Assembly: GCA_035554115.1 (NCBI GenBank)
Contig: DATMIW010000044.1
Coordinates: forward strand, 1 to 64,000
Direction: 5' to 3'
Source: CAXTSE01 sp035554115
GTDB lineage: Bacteria > Actinomycetota > Actinomycetes > Actinomycetales > Microbacteriaceae
DNA length: 64,000 nt
A program made the position numbers and the translations under genes. The notes below the pieces were generated by a model that was not told the origin of the DNA, made no database searches, and was given only the letters and a program-made list of their open reading frames with translations. Each line of letters starts with the position of its first letter. Within the stretch, counting starts at the first letter, position 1. Shown here one piece after another: positions 48,226 to 56,748 of this stretch.

Positions 48226-48993
48226 TCAGTCGGCGAATCGCCGCCGCGGCCGTTTGCGTCCTGTGGCCATGACGTAGGAGTGGTAGATCGCGCCGTTGGG
48301 GCGCTTCCACCCGAGGTCGTCAACCACATGGCGGGCCGTATGGCTGAGGTGTTCGGCCATCAGTGCACCGGCGAGCGCAGCGTCTCCTTCGTGGGACGCG
48401 AGCAATATCGCGCGGTGCTCTTGCTCGACCTCCTTTTGGAGGCCGGGATGCATGTGCTGCACGAAGCGGACGTAGCGCTCGGTGCGCTCGGCCAGCGAGT
48501 GCATGATCTGGGTGATCGGGTCGGATGCTTCTGACGTCACGAGCTGATGGAATGCGCGGTGGTGCTCAATCCATGCGTCCACATCGCCGTCCGCCAAAGC
48601 CGCGCGCATTCCGTCGAGCATGCGTTCGCCGGCTGCAACGCCATCGTCGTCCACATGCCCGGCTGTCATTCGTACTGCGAGTGCCTCTAGGGCAATGCGG
48701 GTGCCGTACAGGCTGTCAAGCTCACTCGGCGAGAAGGCACGGATCGTCGCCCGCTGATTGAGTTCGACGTCGATGAGGCCTTCTTGCTGAAGCATCCGGA
48801 AAGCTTCGCGCATCGGGATGCGGCTGACGCCGAGGTGTGCCGCGAGATTTGCCTGATTAAGAGTGCGCCCCGCACTGAGGACATCGTCCACGATGAGCTT
48901 TCGCAGGTAGGCGTGTACCTGCACGGCAATGTCTCTGGTTTGGGTGAACACCGGCTTGGGGACGTCGTCGTAGCTTTCCGCGCGAACTGGCAT
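48226..48993 (-). CDS. GntR-family regulator, FadR/FCD subgroup
   Basis: A regulator of 255 residues. The winged helix is at about residues 20-85 (LRKLIVDDVLSAGRTLNQANLAAHLGVSRIPMREAFRMLQQEGLID). The C-terminal FCD domain has an aspartate/histidine metal-like set (WIEHHRAFHQLV, EQEHRAILLA, MAEHLSHTARHV). AGGAGGAG upstream gives a strong ribosome site. It lies between the two halves of the catabolic island and divergent from the aldehyde dehydrogenase gene. A ring-degradation intermediate is the likely ligand. Confidence 0.92.
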   Translation of the reverse strand: MPVRAESYDDVPKPVFTQTRDIAVQVHAYLRKLIVDDVLSAGRTLNQANLAAHLGVSRIPMREAFRMLQQEGLIDVELNQRATIRAFSPSELDSLYGTRIALEALAVRMTAGHVDDDGVAAGERMLDGMRAALADGDVDAWIEHHRAFHQLVTSEASDPITQIMHSLAERTERYVRFVQHMHPGLQKEVEQEHRAILLASHEGDAALAGALMAEHLSHTARHVVDDLGWKRPNGAIYHSYVMATGRKRPRRRFAD

Positions 48994-49039
48994 AGTGACT
49001 CCTCCTGTCCGGATTCATACATGTGTAGGGTATATGAGT

Positions 49040-49050
49040 CAAAGTGTATG
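49040..49050 (+). promoter_or_regulatory. AAAGTGTA box 2 (upstream of aldehyde dehydrogenase)
   Basis: CAAAGTGTATG lies in the gap between the divergent GntR and aldehyde dehydrogenase genes, 50 bases before the latter's start. It shares the core CAAAGTGTAT with box 3. Confidence 0.5.
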
Positions 49051-49099
49051 CTCTGTGGACGCAGGTGTGCGGTATTTGCAGCGGGAAGGGAGCGTGTTG

Positions 49100-50578
49100 A
49101 TGGATGTGTCCAGTGAATACGAGCAGATTGCCGCGCGACTTCTCGACCGCGAGTGGGAGATCGCCATTGGCGGCACCCGCGCGACGACGGGGTCGCGAGG
49201 ACGCTTCGTGGTGACGAGCCCCTACTCGGGCGAGACGATCGCCGAGGTGCCGAATGCCGGCGCCGACGAAGTCAACCAGGCGGTCGCCGTTGCCGCACTC
49301 GCTCAGTCCGGCTGGGCGGCTATGACGGTGCACCAGCGCGGGGATGCTCTCCGCGCGCTCGCGGCTGCGATCGACGCGCGTGCGGCAGAATTCGCGGCGG
49401 TCGACGCGATCGATGGCGGGGCACCCGTGACGGAGATGTTCGCCGACGTCCGAAAGGCCGTCAATCAACTGCGCTACTTCGCCGGGCTTGGGCTCGAAAT
49501 GAAGGGCTACACGGTTCCGGCGAGCAACAATCTGCACTTCACCGAGCTGTCTCCCTACGGTGTCGTCGCGCGCATCATTCCTTTTAACCACCCCTTTATG
49601 TTTGCGGCGAGCAAGATCGCGGCACCGCTGATGGCGGGCAATGCGGTCATTCTCAAGCCTGCCGAAACAACGCCGTTGTCGGCCCTTCTGCTCGCCGAAC
49701 TCGCGCAGGACTATCTGCCCACAGGGGTTCTCACGGTGATCGTCGGCGACGGGCCAGAAGTGCCCGACGCGCTCGTGCGGCACCCGCTCGTCCGCCGGAT
49801 CGGCTTCATCGGTTCTCCTATTGTCGGTCGCGCGATTCAGCGTTCCGCGGCCGAGGTCGGTGTGAAGCATGTGTCCCTCGAGCTGGGTGGCAAGAACGTG
49901 CTGCTGGCTTTCCCGGATGCCGACCCGGATGCTGTCGCAGCAGCCGCAATCGCCGGGATGAACTTCACCTGGGCTGGCCAGTCCTGTGGATCGACCTCGC
50001 GGCTGCTCGTCCACGCGGACATTGCCGACGCGGTGCTCGCCCGGATCACAGAGCTGCTCGGGCAGCGCAGCTACCTTTCTCCGCTCGACCCTGAGGCACA
50101 GCTCGGCACCCTCGTGAGTCGGAAGCAGTTCGACCGCGTGCGCGACTACATCGACGGCGCTGTTGCCGAGGGGGCGACAGTTGTCGCCGGTGGCCGGGTG
50201 CCCGACGGGGTGGGGGAGGCGCTCTTCGTCGAGCCGACGTTCCTCGACAATATTGCGGCCGATTCGCGGGTGGCCACAGAAGAAATCTTTGGCCCAGTGG
50301 TGTCCGTGCTGCGGTGGACGGATCTCGATGACGCACTGCGCATTGCGAATGGGCTCGAGTACGGCCTCACCGGCTGCATTTTCACGAACGACATCACCCT
50401 TGCGCACACGACCGCGCGCCGTCTCGAAACGGGCTACGTGTGGATCAACACGGTCGGCACCCACTACCTCGGGCTGCCCTATGGCGGATGGAAGGATTCC
50501 GGAATTGGGGGCGAAGAGAGCATCGAAGAGCTGCTTTCTTATACCCGTTCGAAGTCGATTTCCGTCGCTTTGACCTGA
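49100..50578 (+). CDS. Aldehyde dehydrogenase (NAD(P)-dependent, aromatic-type)
   Basis: A protein of 492 residues with all family residues: N163 in IIPFNHPFMF, E261 in SLELGGKN and the nucleophile C296 in AGQSCGSTS. The ATG at 49100 has AAGGGAG eight bases upstream; an in-frame GTG is six bases earlier. In PhdI/PhdJ-type pathways, a semialdehyde such as 2-carboxybenzaldehyde is oxidised at this point, which fits its place after the hydratase-aldolase operon. It is divergent from the GntR regulator. Confidence 0.93.
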   Translation: MDVSSEYEQIAARLLDREWEIAIGGTRATTGSRGRFVVTSPYSGETIAEVPNAGADEVNQAVAVAALAQSGWAAMTVHQRGDALRALAAAIDARAAEFAAVDAIDGGAPVTEMFADVRKAVNQLRYFAGLGLEMKGYTVPASNNLHFTELSPYGVVARIIPFNHPFMFAASKIAAPLMAGNAVILKPAETTPLSALLLAELAQDYLPTGVLTVIVGDGPEVPDALVRHPLVRRIGFIGSPIVGRAIQRSAAEVGVKHVSLELGGKNVLLAFPDADPDAVAAAAIAGMNFTWAGQSCGSTSRLLVHADIADAVLARITELLGQRSYLSPLDPEAQLGTLVSRKQFDRVRDYIDGAVAEGATVVAGGRVPDGVGEALFVEPTFLDNIAADSRVATEEIFGPVVSVLRWTDLDDALRIANGLEYGLTGCIFTNDITLAHTTARRLETGYVWINTVGTHYLGLPYGGWKDSGIGGEESIEELLSYTRSKSISVALT

Positions 50579-50619
50579 TTTAACGGGGATCTTCCCAAGC
50601 TAGTAGCCCTACGCCGCCT

Positions 50620-50630
50620 CAAAGTGTATT
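50620..50630 (+). promoter_or_regulatory. AAAGTGTA box 3 (upstream of LigM-like gene 1)
   Basis: CAAAGTGTATT lies about 70 bases before the LigM-like start. The following TCTCAT may contribute to a -10 region. Confidence 0.5.
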
Positions 50631-50698
50631 CTCATAGCGACTCTCCGGACCTCTCGTCAGCCGGAAGTGACAACGCCGTCGGAACGAAAGGACCCCCG

Positions 50699-52072
50699 AT
50701 GTCTCAGCCCACCCAGTCCCTTGCCGGGCTGCTCGCCTCAGCCCCGACCCCCGTGCAGGCACTGCGCGCGGTGCACTATCCGCCGCTCTATTCGCTGCCG
50801 GGTCTGACGCAGGAGTTCACCAACTGGCGCGACGAGCAGAATTCGTGGCACACGACCGCGGCGCTCCTCAACCAGTCGTATCACATGGTCAATCTGTACG
50901 TGCAGGGGCCGGATGCGCTGCGCCTGTTCTCTGATCTCGGTGCGAACTCCTTCAAGAACTTCGCTGTCGGCGTCGCCAAACAGTTCATCGCGCTCAACGA
51001 AGAGGGCTACCTCCTCGGTGACGCGATCCTCGCGTACCTCGACACCGACTCCTTTGACCTCATGGGGGAGCCGGGCATCATCTCGTGGGTTCAGTTCCAC
51101 ATCGAGACCGGCGACTACAACGTCAGCTATGAGCGGGAAGACAACTCGATCGTGCGCCCCGGGGACGCCAAGGAATACCGCTACGAGATCCAGGGCCCCG
51201 CGGCTCTCGACATCATCGAAGCGGCGACCGGCAAGCCCGTGCCGGCAACCAAGTTCTTCCACATCGAAGAGTTCACGATCGCCGGTCACCGCGTCCGGGG
51301 CATCCGACACGGCATGGCGGGTCAGGCCGGGTACGAGCTCTTCGGACCGTGGGCCGAGCGGGAGGCCGTTCACGACGCTCTCCTCGCGGCGGGTGAGAAG
51401 TTCGGCATGAAGCAGGCCGGATCGATCTCGTACTTCACCTCTCATCTCGAGGGCGGCTGGTTCGGCCGTCCCGTTCCCGCCTGGTTCAGCGGCGAGTCCA
51501 CGCGTGCCTTCCGCGAGTGGGCACCGGCCCGCGTCGCGAAGTCGCTCGGCGGCAGTTTCGACAGCGATGTCATCGAGGACTACTACTTGACGCCGTTCGA
51601 TCTCGACTACGGCCGGTTCACGACCGACGACCACGACTACGTGGGGCGGGATGCGGCGCTGGCTCTGCGCGACAAGCCGGCCAAAAAGAAGGTCGCACTC
51701 ATTTGGGACGATGTCGACTTCGCAGATGTTTTCGGCGGACTCGTTCGGCCCGAGCAAGGAGCTCCGCCGCAGTTCCTCGATATCGGAGTTTCGGGCCGCT
51801 ACTCGTTCTACCAGTACGACGCCGTTCGCGCCGGAGGCAAGACGATTGGCTTCACTGGGCACAACGCCTATGTGTCGCCGGAGCGCCGGTTCGTCGCTCT
51901 CGCAACGATCGACGCGGAGTTCGCCGAGCCGGGCACCGAGGTCGAGCAGGTCTGGGGCGACAGCCTCAAGCTGCCGCGCGCGCAGGTCGAGAATCACCGC
52001 CAAGTGCCCGTCCGTGCGGTTGTCGCGCCGACGCCATTCGGTGCCTTCGCCCGCGAAAAGTACCGTAAGTAA
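50699..52072 (+). CDS. LigM-like THF-dependent demethylase (GcvT fold) 1
   Basis: A protein of 457 residues of the aminomethyltransferase family. It resembles LigM/DesA-type tetrahydrofolate-dependent O-demethylases in length and in segments such as NLYVQGPDALRLFSDLGANS near residue 65 and MAGQAGYELFGPW near 220. These enzymes move a methyl group from methoxy-aromatics to THF. The substrate could instead be N-methylated. GAAAGGA precedes the ATG at 50699. A strong hairpin lies between it and the next gene. Confidence 0.88.
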   Translation: MSQPTQSLAGLLASAPTPVQALRAVHYPPLYSLPGLTQEFTNWRDEQNSWHTTAALLNQSYHMVNLYVQGPDALRLFSDLGANSFKNFAVGVAKQFIALNEEGYLLGDAILAYLDTDSFDLMGEPGIISWVQFHIETGDYNVSYEREDNSIVRPGDAKEYRYEIQGPAALDIIEAATGKPVPATKFFHIEEFTIAGHRVRGIRHGMAGQAGYELFGPWAEREAVHDALLAAGEKFGMKQAGSISYFTSHLEGGWFGRPVPAWFSGESTRAFREWAPARVAKSLGGSFDSDVIEDYYLTPFDLDYGRFTTDDHDYVGRDAALALRDKPAKKKVALIWDDVDFADVFGGLVRPEQGAPPQFLDIGVSGRYSFYQYDAVRAGGKTIGFTGHNAYVSPERRFVALATIDAEFAEPGTEVEQVWGDSLKLPRAQVENHRQVPVRAVVAPTPFGAFAREKYRK

Positions 52073-52081
52073 AGACAACGG

Positions 52082-52109
52082 GGGCCCGTCCACATATGTG
52101 TGCGGGCCC
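52082..52109 (+). terminator. Strong hairpin after LigM-like gene 1
   Basis: GGGCCCG at 52082-52088 pairs with CGGGCCC at 52103-52109, and the ACATATGT between them can extend the stem. TTAGCTTTCTT follows. It fits a terminator or attenuator before the MDR gene 28 bases on. Confidence 0.65.
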
Positions 52110-52136
52110 TTAGCTTTCTTCAAGCAAGGAGATGTA

Positions 52137-53252
52137 ATGGTGCAGTTCACCGGCGAAGCGGCCGAAATTCCCTGGCCAGAAGTAGTCCCGGTCCCGGCCG
52201 AGATGCGTGCCGTCGCATTTCGCGAGTTCGGACCCCCGGAGGTTTTGAAGGTGGGGACCTTCCCCGTCCCCGAGATCGGACCGGATGAGGTTCTCGTGCG
52301 GGTCGCCGCGGTCGGCGTCGGGCGGCTGCTCGATCTCATCGCCCGATCGGGCAAGCATCCCTATGCGACCTTCGAGTTCCCGCACATTCTCGGATCCGAA
52401 CATGCGGGAACCGTCGTCGCGGTGGGCGAGGGTGTGACGGGCATTCCCGTCGGGGCGCATGTGGCCGTGCACGCCAGCGTCCTACCCGCTAACGATCCTT
52501 ATGCCGTGCGCGGAATGGGCGAGCTGTCGCCAGCTCTGCGCATTATCGGTACGCACCTACAGGGCGCCGACGCGGAGTACTGCGCCGTCCCCGCGAGCAA
52601 CGTCTTTCTGGCCCCCGAAGGACTCACCGTCCTCGACGCCGTGGGAGCTGTTAACGGTGGAGCCGTTGCGATGAACCAATTCGACAAGGCTGGCGGGGTG
52701 GGACCAGGCACGCGGGTCGTCGTCCACGGGGCGGCAAGCGCCCTCGGCTCTGCCACGGCTCGTCTCGCCGTCCACCTCGGCGCCGAGGTCATCGCCACTG
52801 CCCGCGGAGAGGCGAAGGGCGTACGGCTCCGCGAGCTGCTCGGCAACGCGCACACTCTCGATGCGACGGCCGATGACTTCGTCGCGCGAGCACGCGAGGC
52901 CTTTGGCGGCCATGGAGCGGATGTCATTATCGACAATCTGGGCGCTCCGACTATCTGGCCCAAAAACTTCGAGCTTCTCGAGCCGGGCGGAGCCGTTGTG
53001 TCGTCGGGTGCCTTCCTCGGACGCGAGGTGACGGTGAACCTGCAGCGCCTGTACTCGATGAGCCAGCGCATCATCGGTGTGCGCACGGGGAATCTGGAAT
53101 CGGCTCGTAAGTCATGGGTAGAGGTCACGAAGGGATTCCGCGGCATCGTCGACCGCACCTTCCCTGTTGCGGAGGCTGCGGCCGCCCATCACTACGTCGA
53201 GAACAGCGAGAACATCGGTCGTGTCGTCCTCGACGCGACAACCGGTTGGTGA
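52137..53252 (+). CDS. NAD(P)-dependent MDR oxidoreductase (quinone reductase / alcohol dehydrogenase-like)
   Basis: A medium-chain dehydrogenase of 371 residues. The catalytic half has HILGSEHAGTVVAVGEGVTG, and the nucleotide fold has VVVHGAASALGSATARLAVHLGAEVIATA. It lacks the four-cysteine structural zinc lobe, so it is closer to zinc-independent quinone or enoyl reductases. AAGGAG five bases before the ATG at 52137 supports the start. It follows LigM-like gene 1 and likely reduces a quinone or unsaturated ketone in the same pathway. Confidence 0.88.
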   Translation: MVQFTGEAAEIPWPEVVPVPAEMRAVAFREFGPPEVLKVGTFPVPEIGPDEVLVRVAAVGVGRLLDLIARSGKHPYATFEFPHILGSEHAGTVVAVGEGVTGIPVGAHVAVHASVLPANDPYAVRGMGELSPALRIIGTHLQGADAEYCAVPASNVFLAPEGLTVLDAVGAVNGGAVAMNQFDKAGGVGPGTRVVVHGAASALGSATARLAVHLGAEVIATARGEAKGVRLRELLGNAHTLDATADDFVARAREAFGGHGADVIIDNLGAPTIWPKNFELLEPGGAVVSSGAFLGREVTVNLQRLYSMSQRIIGVRTGNLESARKSWVEVTKGFRGIVDRTFPVAEAAAAHHYVENSENIGRVVLDATTGW

Positions 53253-53287
53253 GGTAGACAGCAGTTACCGCTGCGAGCCCCCGAGCG

Positions 53288-54520
53288 TTAGCTGACGGCT
53301 TCCTCGTCGAACGACAAGGGGTAGACGACGCGCTGGTCCCACTCTTCGGCGGGCTCATAGTCATAGATCCAGCCGAGGCCGAGCGGAGTATCACCTGTCG
53401 ACTCCCGCGCCTTGAAGGCGGCCTGGCGGGCCTCCCAGTCGCCGGAGTGCACAAGCTTCGTGTTCATCAGTGTCTGACGCTGCACGGCGTGGGCGCGGGG
53501 GATGCGGATGTCGCGGAACGCGGCAAGGGCGGCGGTGGGGTCATCGCGCTTGGCGTCGAGCCAGCGGGAGAGAATATAGGCGTCCTCGAAGGATGACCCC
53601 GCCCCCTGACCCGCATTGGGCAGCATGGGGTGCGCCGCATCGCCGATCAGCTGAACGCGTCCTCGCCCCCAGTTGTTCGAAGGCATGCGGCCAAAGAGGC
53701 CCCACTTCGATGCGGTGGTGATCCGCGCAAGGAGGGATTCCAAGATCGGATTGGCACCAGTGAATACCTCACGCATGGAGTCGGGGTCGGCCGGGATCGA
53801 CCATCCCTCCTCTGTCCAGGTAGCGGAGTCGGCTTGTCCGGTCATGTTGATGAGGCTGCCGCCGCGCAGGTGGTAGACCATGATGTGCGCGCCTTTGCCC
53901 ATCCATCCTGTGAAGCCGAGGGGGCCGAGAATGTCGGGCGGGAACTCCGTGCCGTCGATCATCGCTCGCCAGGCGGTCTGCCCGGTGTAGACGGGTTCGT
54001 CATCACCGTAGAGCTGACGACGAATCGTGGAGTGGATGCCGTCACCGGCAATGACGACGTCGAAACGTCGGCGGAGCCCATTCGTGAATTCGAGCGTGGC
54101 GCCGTCGTCATGCTCTTCGAGCGAGGCGAGGCGGTGCTCCAAATGGATGGGGCCCGCGGCTTCGGCGAGAAGGCCGATGAGGTCGGCACGGTGGAAGACG
54201 TAGTACGGAGCTGTGAAGCGGCGTGCCACTGCGGGGTCACCCGTGAGGATCGTCTCGCTCAGCAGTTCGTTCGTTGTCAGCGACCGCATGCTTTGACCGC
54301 CGAGTCGATCACCTACGGCCTCGAGCTGCGGTCCGAGACCCATGCCGATGAGGGCCTTGGTGGCGTTTGAACTGATATTGATGCCGGCGCCGACTTCACC
54401 CCATGCGGGTGCCTGTTCGAACACCTCAACGTCGAAACCGAGTCGGGTCAGAGCGACTGAGGTCGCCATTCCGCCAAGCCCGCCGCCGACGACGGCGACG
54501 GAAGGACTATTCGTGGTCAT
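53288..54520 (-). CDS. FAD-dependent aromatic monooxygenase (salicylate / 3-hydroxybenzoate hydroxylase-like)
   Basis: A flavoprotein monooxygenase of 410 residues. FAD motifs are VVGGGLGGMATSVALTRLGFDVEVFE at the N-terminus, the DG motif FDVVIAGDGIHSTIRRQ, and VQLIGDAAHPMLPNAGQGAGSSFED. This is the class A pattern, with one-component hydroxylation of phenolic acids using NAD(P)H. It is convergent with the MDR gene. The ATG at 54520 has no ribosome site and lies five bases from an AAAGTGTA box dyad containing a TACACT-like -10, suggesting a leaderless message. Confidence 0.93.
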   Translation of the reverse strand: MTTNSPSVAVVGGGLGGMATSVALTRLGFDVEVFEQAPAWGEVGAGINISSNATKALIGMGLGPQLEAVGDRLGGQSMRSLTTNELLSETILTGDPAVARRFTAPYYVFHRADLIGLLAEAAGPIHLEHRLASLEEHDDGATLEFTNGLRRRFDVVIAGDGIHSTIRRQLYGDDEPVYTGQTAWRAMIDGTEFPPDILGPLGFTGWMGKGAHIMVYHLRGGSLINMTGQADSATWTEEGWSIPADPDSMREVFTGANPILESLLARITTASKWGLFGRMPSNNWGRGRVQLIGDAAHPMLPNAGQGAGSSFEDAYILSRWLDAKRDDPTAALAAFRDIRIPRAHAVQRQTLMNTKLVHSGDWEARQAAFKARESTGDTPLGLGWIYDYEPAEEWDQRVVYPLSFDEEAVS

Positions 54521-54524
54521 TGAT

Positions 54525-54540
54525 AAAGTGTACCCACTTT
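54525..54540 (-). promoter_or_regulatory. AAAGTGTA box 4, dyad at the monooxygenase start
   Basis: AAAGTGTACCCACTTT has perfect six-base arms around TACC. It covers the region immediately upstream of the monooxygenase ATG (54520). TACACT on the minus strand lies six bases before the ATG and may be the -10 box. Confidence 0.65.
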
Positions 54541-54666
54541 GATCCGGCCTGTGCTCACCTCTGGTGAATTCCAGAGAAACCAGGGCGACTGTAACTGAGC
54601 GCTTGCATAGCGTGGCCCGGTTCGTCGCTCGGCCCCGTGAGCCCTTGGCACACCTAAGCTGTCCTC

Positions 54667-55236
54667 ATGACGAAATCCGGCGGCAAATATGGCGAAGGGC
54701 GCGAGGCGCTTCTTCGGGCCACGATCGCCGTCGTTGCTCGAGACGGACTTCGCGGGTTCACCTATCGCGCTGTTGCCCGAGAAGCTGGCGTCTCCAACAC
54801 CTTGATCGCGCATCACTTCGGCTCCGCCGACGCTCTGCTCCTCGCGGCGTTTGAACTCGCGGCCGTGACGCCCTACTCGGCAGGAGTCGATGAAGGGAAC
54901 AGCGATCTCGACCAATTCGCTCGAAATGTCCCGCAAACGGTCCTGCTCGGCCCCGAACTTCAGGTGTTTCAATACATAATCCTCATTGAATCGCGCCGCG
55001 ACCCCGCCCTCCGGCCACTGGTGGAGAAGATCTACGACACCTATCGAAACGCCGTTCGGCGAGAGCTCATGCGCTTGGGCTGGGATGAGCCCACCGACGC
55101 GCTCGCTGCCGGAATCTTTGCCATGGTTGACGGCCTGATCCTTCAGCAGATCGTGTTCGGCAACGTTGCCCGCACAGAAGACGCTCTCGAAAGGCTACGC
55201 CAGCTTCTCGCCGATGCGGCGACCGCCCGAGGCTAG
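54667..55236 (+). CDS. TetR-family transcriptional regulator
   Basis: A regulator of 189 residues. The helix-turn-helix is FTYRAVAREAGVSNTLIAHHFGSADALL near residues 33-60, typical of TetR. The ligand domain includes FQYIILIESRRDPALRPLVEKIYDTYRNAVRREL. It is divergent from the flavin monooxygenase and precedes an amine oxidase gene, so either could be its target. The AAAGTGTA dyad at 54525 lies in its shared promoter region. Confidence 0.9.
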   Translation: MTKSGGKYGEGREALLRATIAVVARDGLRGFTYRAVAREAGVSNTLIAHHFGSADALLLAAFELAAVTPYSAGVDEGNSDLDQFARNVPQTVLLGPELQVFQYIILIESRRDPALRPLVEKIYDTYRNAVRRELMRLGWDEPTDALAAGIFAMVDGLILQQIVFGNVARTEDALERLRQLLADAATARG

Positions 55237-55319
55237 GTCCCCGCGCCCTTGGGGCGACTCGCATGCGTGCGTGCAAACGCGTCAGCATGCTCGCCGCGAT
55301 TCCACTTGTCATTTCTCCT

Positions 55320-55335
55320 GAGCAAGTGCTAAGTT
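55320..55335 (+). promoter_or_regulatory. Shared upstream element of amine oxidase gene 1
   Basis: GAGCAAGTGCTAAGTT occurs identically at 60731-60746 upstream of the paralogous amine oxidase, about 45 bases before each start. TAAGTT preceded by TG one base earlier may act as an extended -10. Confidence 0.6.
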
Positions 55336-55379
55336 CGCCGCCAGCGGTCACAGAGGATCGCAGAACCCGGAGTCTCTCA

Positions 55380-56678
55380 ATGTCGAAGTCCGAAGTTGTC
55401 ATTATCGGCGGCGGTTTCGCCGGCCTGACGGCTGCCCGCGAACTCACTCACCGCGGCGTCAGTGTGGTGGTGCTCGAAGGGCGTGACCGCCTCGGCGGGC
55501 GGACCTGGACCGATGAGCGGCTTGGCCTCACGCTTGACGTAGGCGGCAAGTCGATCCACCCGTCTCAGCCGTATGTCTGGCCCGAACTCGAGCGATACGG
55601 TCTTGCGACAGTGACTGCCGAGGCCGAACCCGAGCGCTTTCTGGTCGCGACAGCGAGTGGTTCGCAAGAACTCGACCCCGAAGACATGTTCGTGAAGCTC
55701 ACGCAGGCCTACGGCGCGCTTGCTGGCGAGGCACCCTTTGTGGTTCCGCGGCCGTTTGACCCGTGGTTCTCCGAGGCCGTGAACGAGGCGGATGGGCAGA
55801 GTGTTGCCGATCGCATTGCCGCCCTCGACCTCGACGAGGTGAGCAAGGCGCTTCTCGAAGGGCAGCTGGCGACGGCGTACCAGTCGCCGCTCGACGAGAT
55901 CAGCTTCGCCCACACCCTGCACTTCTGGTCCCTTTCCTACTGGAACGTCGCTGTCCAGATTGAGGCCGCGGCCACCTATGGAATCAAGGGCGGTACGCGT
56001 TCTCTTATCGATGCCATCGCCGCCGACACGAGCGCATCGATCAAGTTGGGCACGAAGGTAGTCGAGGTCACGACGAGCGGTGACGGAGTCGTCGTGCGGA
56101 CCGAATCCGGCGACGAATACGAGGCGTCAGCCGTCATCGTCACGGTGCCCATCAATGCGCTTCCCGCCGTCACCTTCACGCCTCCGCTGAGCGCGGGAAA
56201 GCGCGAGGCGATCGCGAAGGGCACTGCGTCACGCGGAGCGAAGATTTGGGTGCGGGCGAAGGGCCACGTCGCGCCCTTCGTTGCATTCGCGTCGCCCGAG
56301 GTTTCGCCGATTACCGTCGGGGAGTCCTACGGAACCGTCGACGGCGACAGCATCATCGACGTTTTCGCCCCTGACATCCGGAACATCGACCCGCATGACC
56401 GGGCGGCGGTCGAGGCGGCCTTGCGACAGTGGATCCCCGAGATCGAGGTGCGCGCCGTCGACGCCCACAACTGGGTCGAGGACGAGTTCTCGCTCGAAAC
56501 GTGGCCGAGCCCACGCGTGGGTGACCTGACCGGCGCGATCCCCGAGTTGCGGAAACCTGAAGGCCGAGTCTTCCTGGCCGGCGCCGACTATGCGGCGGGC
56601 TGGTACGGCCACATTGATGGTGCCATCGAAAGCGGCATCGTCACTGCTCGTCGCATCCGCGATCTTTTGTCCGAATAG
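55380..56678 (+). CDS. Flavin-containing amine oxidase 1
   Basis: A protein of 432 residues. The FAD signature is VVIIGGGFAGLTAARELTHRG, followed by VVLEGRDRLGGRTWT. The C-terminal FAD stretch FLAGADYAAGWYGHIDGAIESG places W and Y at the aromatic positions of the monoamine oxidase family. It is closely similar along its length to the protein at 60790-62097. Substrates could be amines or N-methyl groups. GGAG precedes the ATG at 55380. Upstream in-frame ATGs are not supported by similarity to the paralog. Confidence 0.9.
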   Translation: MSKSEVVIIGGGFAGLTAARELTHRGVSVVVLEGRDRLGGRTWTDERLGLTLDVGGKSIHPSQPYVWPELERYGLATVTAEAEPERFLVATASGSQELDPEDMFVKLTQAYGALAGEAPFVVPRPFDPWFSEAVNEADGQSVADRIAALDLDEVSKALLEGQLATAYQSPLDEISFAHTLHFWSLSYWNVAVQIEAAATYGIKGGTRSLIDAIAADTSASIKLGTKVVEVTTSGDGVVVRTESGDEYEASAVIVTVPINALPAVTFTPPLSAGKREAIAKGTASRGAKIWVRAKGHVAPFVAFASPEVSPITVGESYGTVDGDSIIDVFAPDIRNIDPHDRAAVEAALRQWIPEIEVRAVDAHNWVEDEFSLETWPSPRVGDLTGAIPELRKPEGRVFLAGADYAAGWYGHIDGAIESGIVTARRIRDLLSE

Positions 56679-56748
56679 TCACCCCCATCACAAGTTCATA
56701 TCCGCAGTACCCCAACCCTCACAACAACGAAGTTCAGGAGGACCACCA

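Noticed and set aside
48857..50464. Open frame of 535 codons on the minus strand
   Set aside because: It is the shadow of the aldehyde dehydrogenase, which has all catalytic residues, and it runs into the GntR gene in another frame.
50738..52354. Open frame of 538 codons on the minus strand
   Set aside because: Antisense to LigM-like gene 1 and the MDR gene. Its composition is rich in R, E, D and V without any domain pattern.
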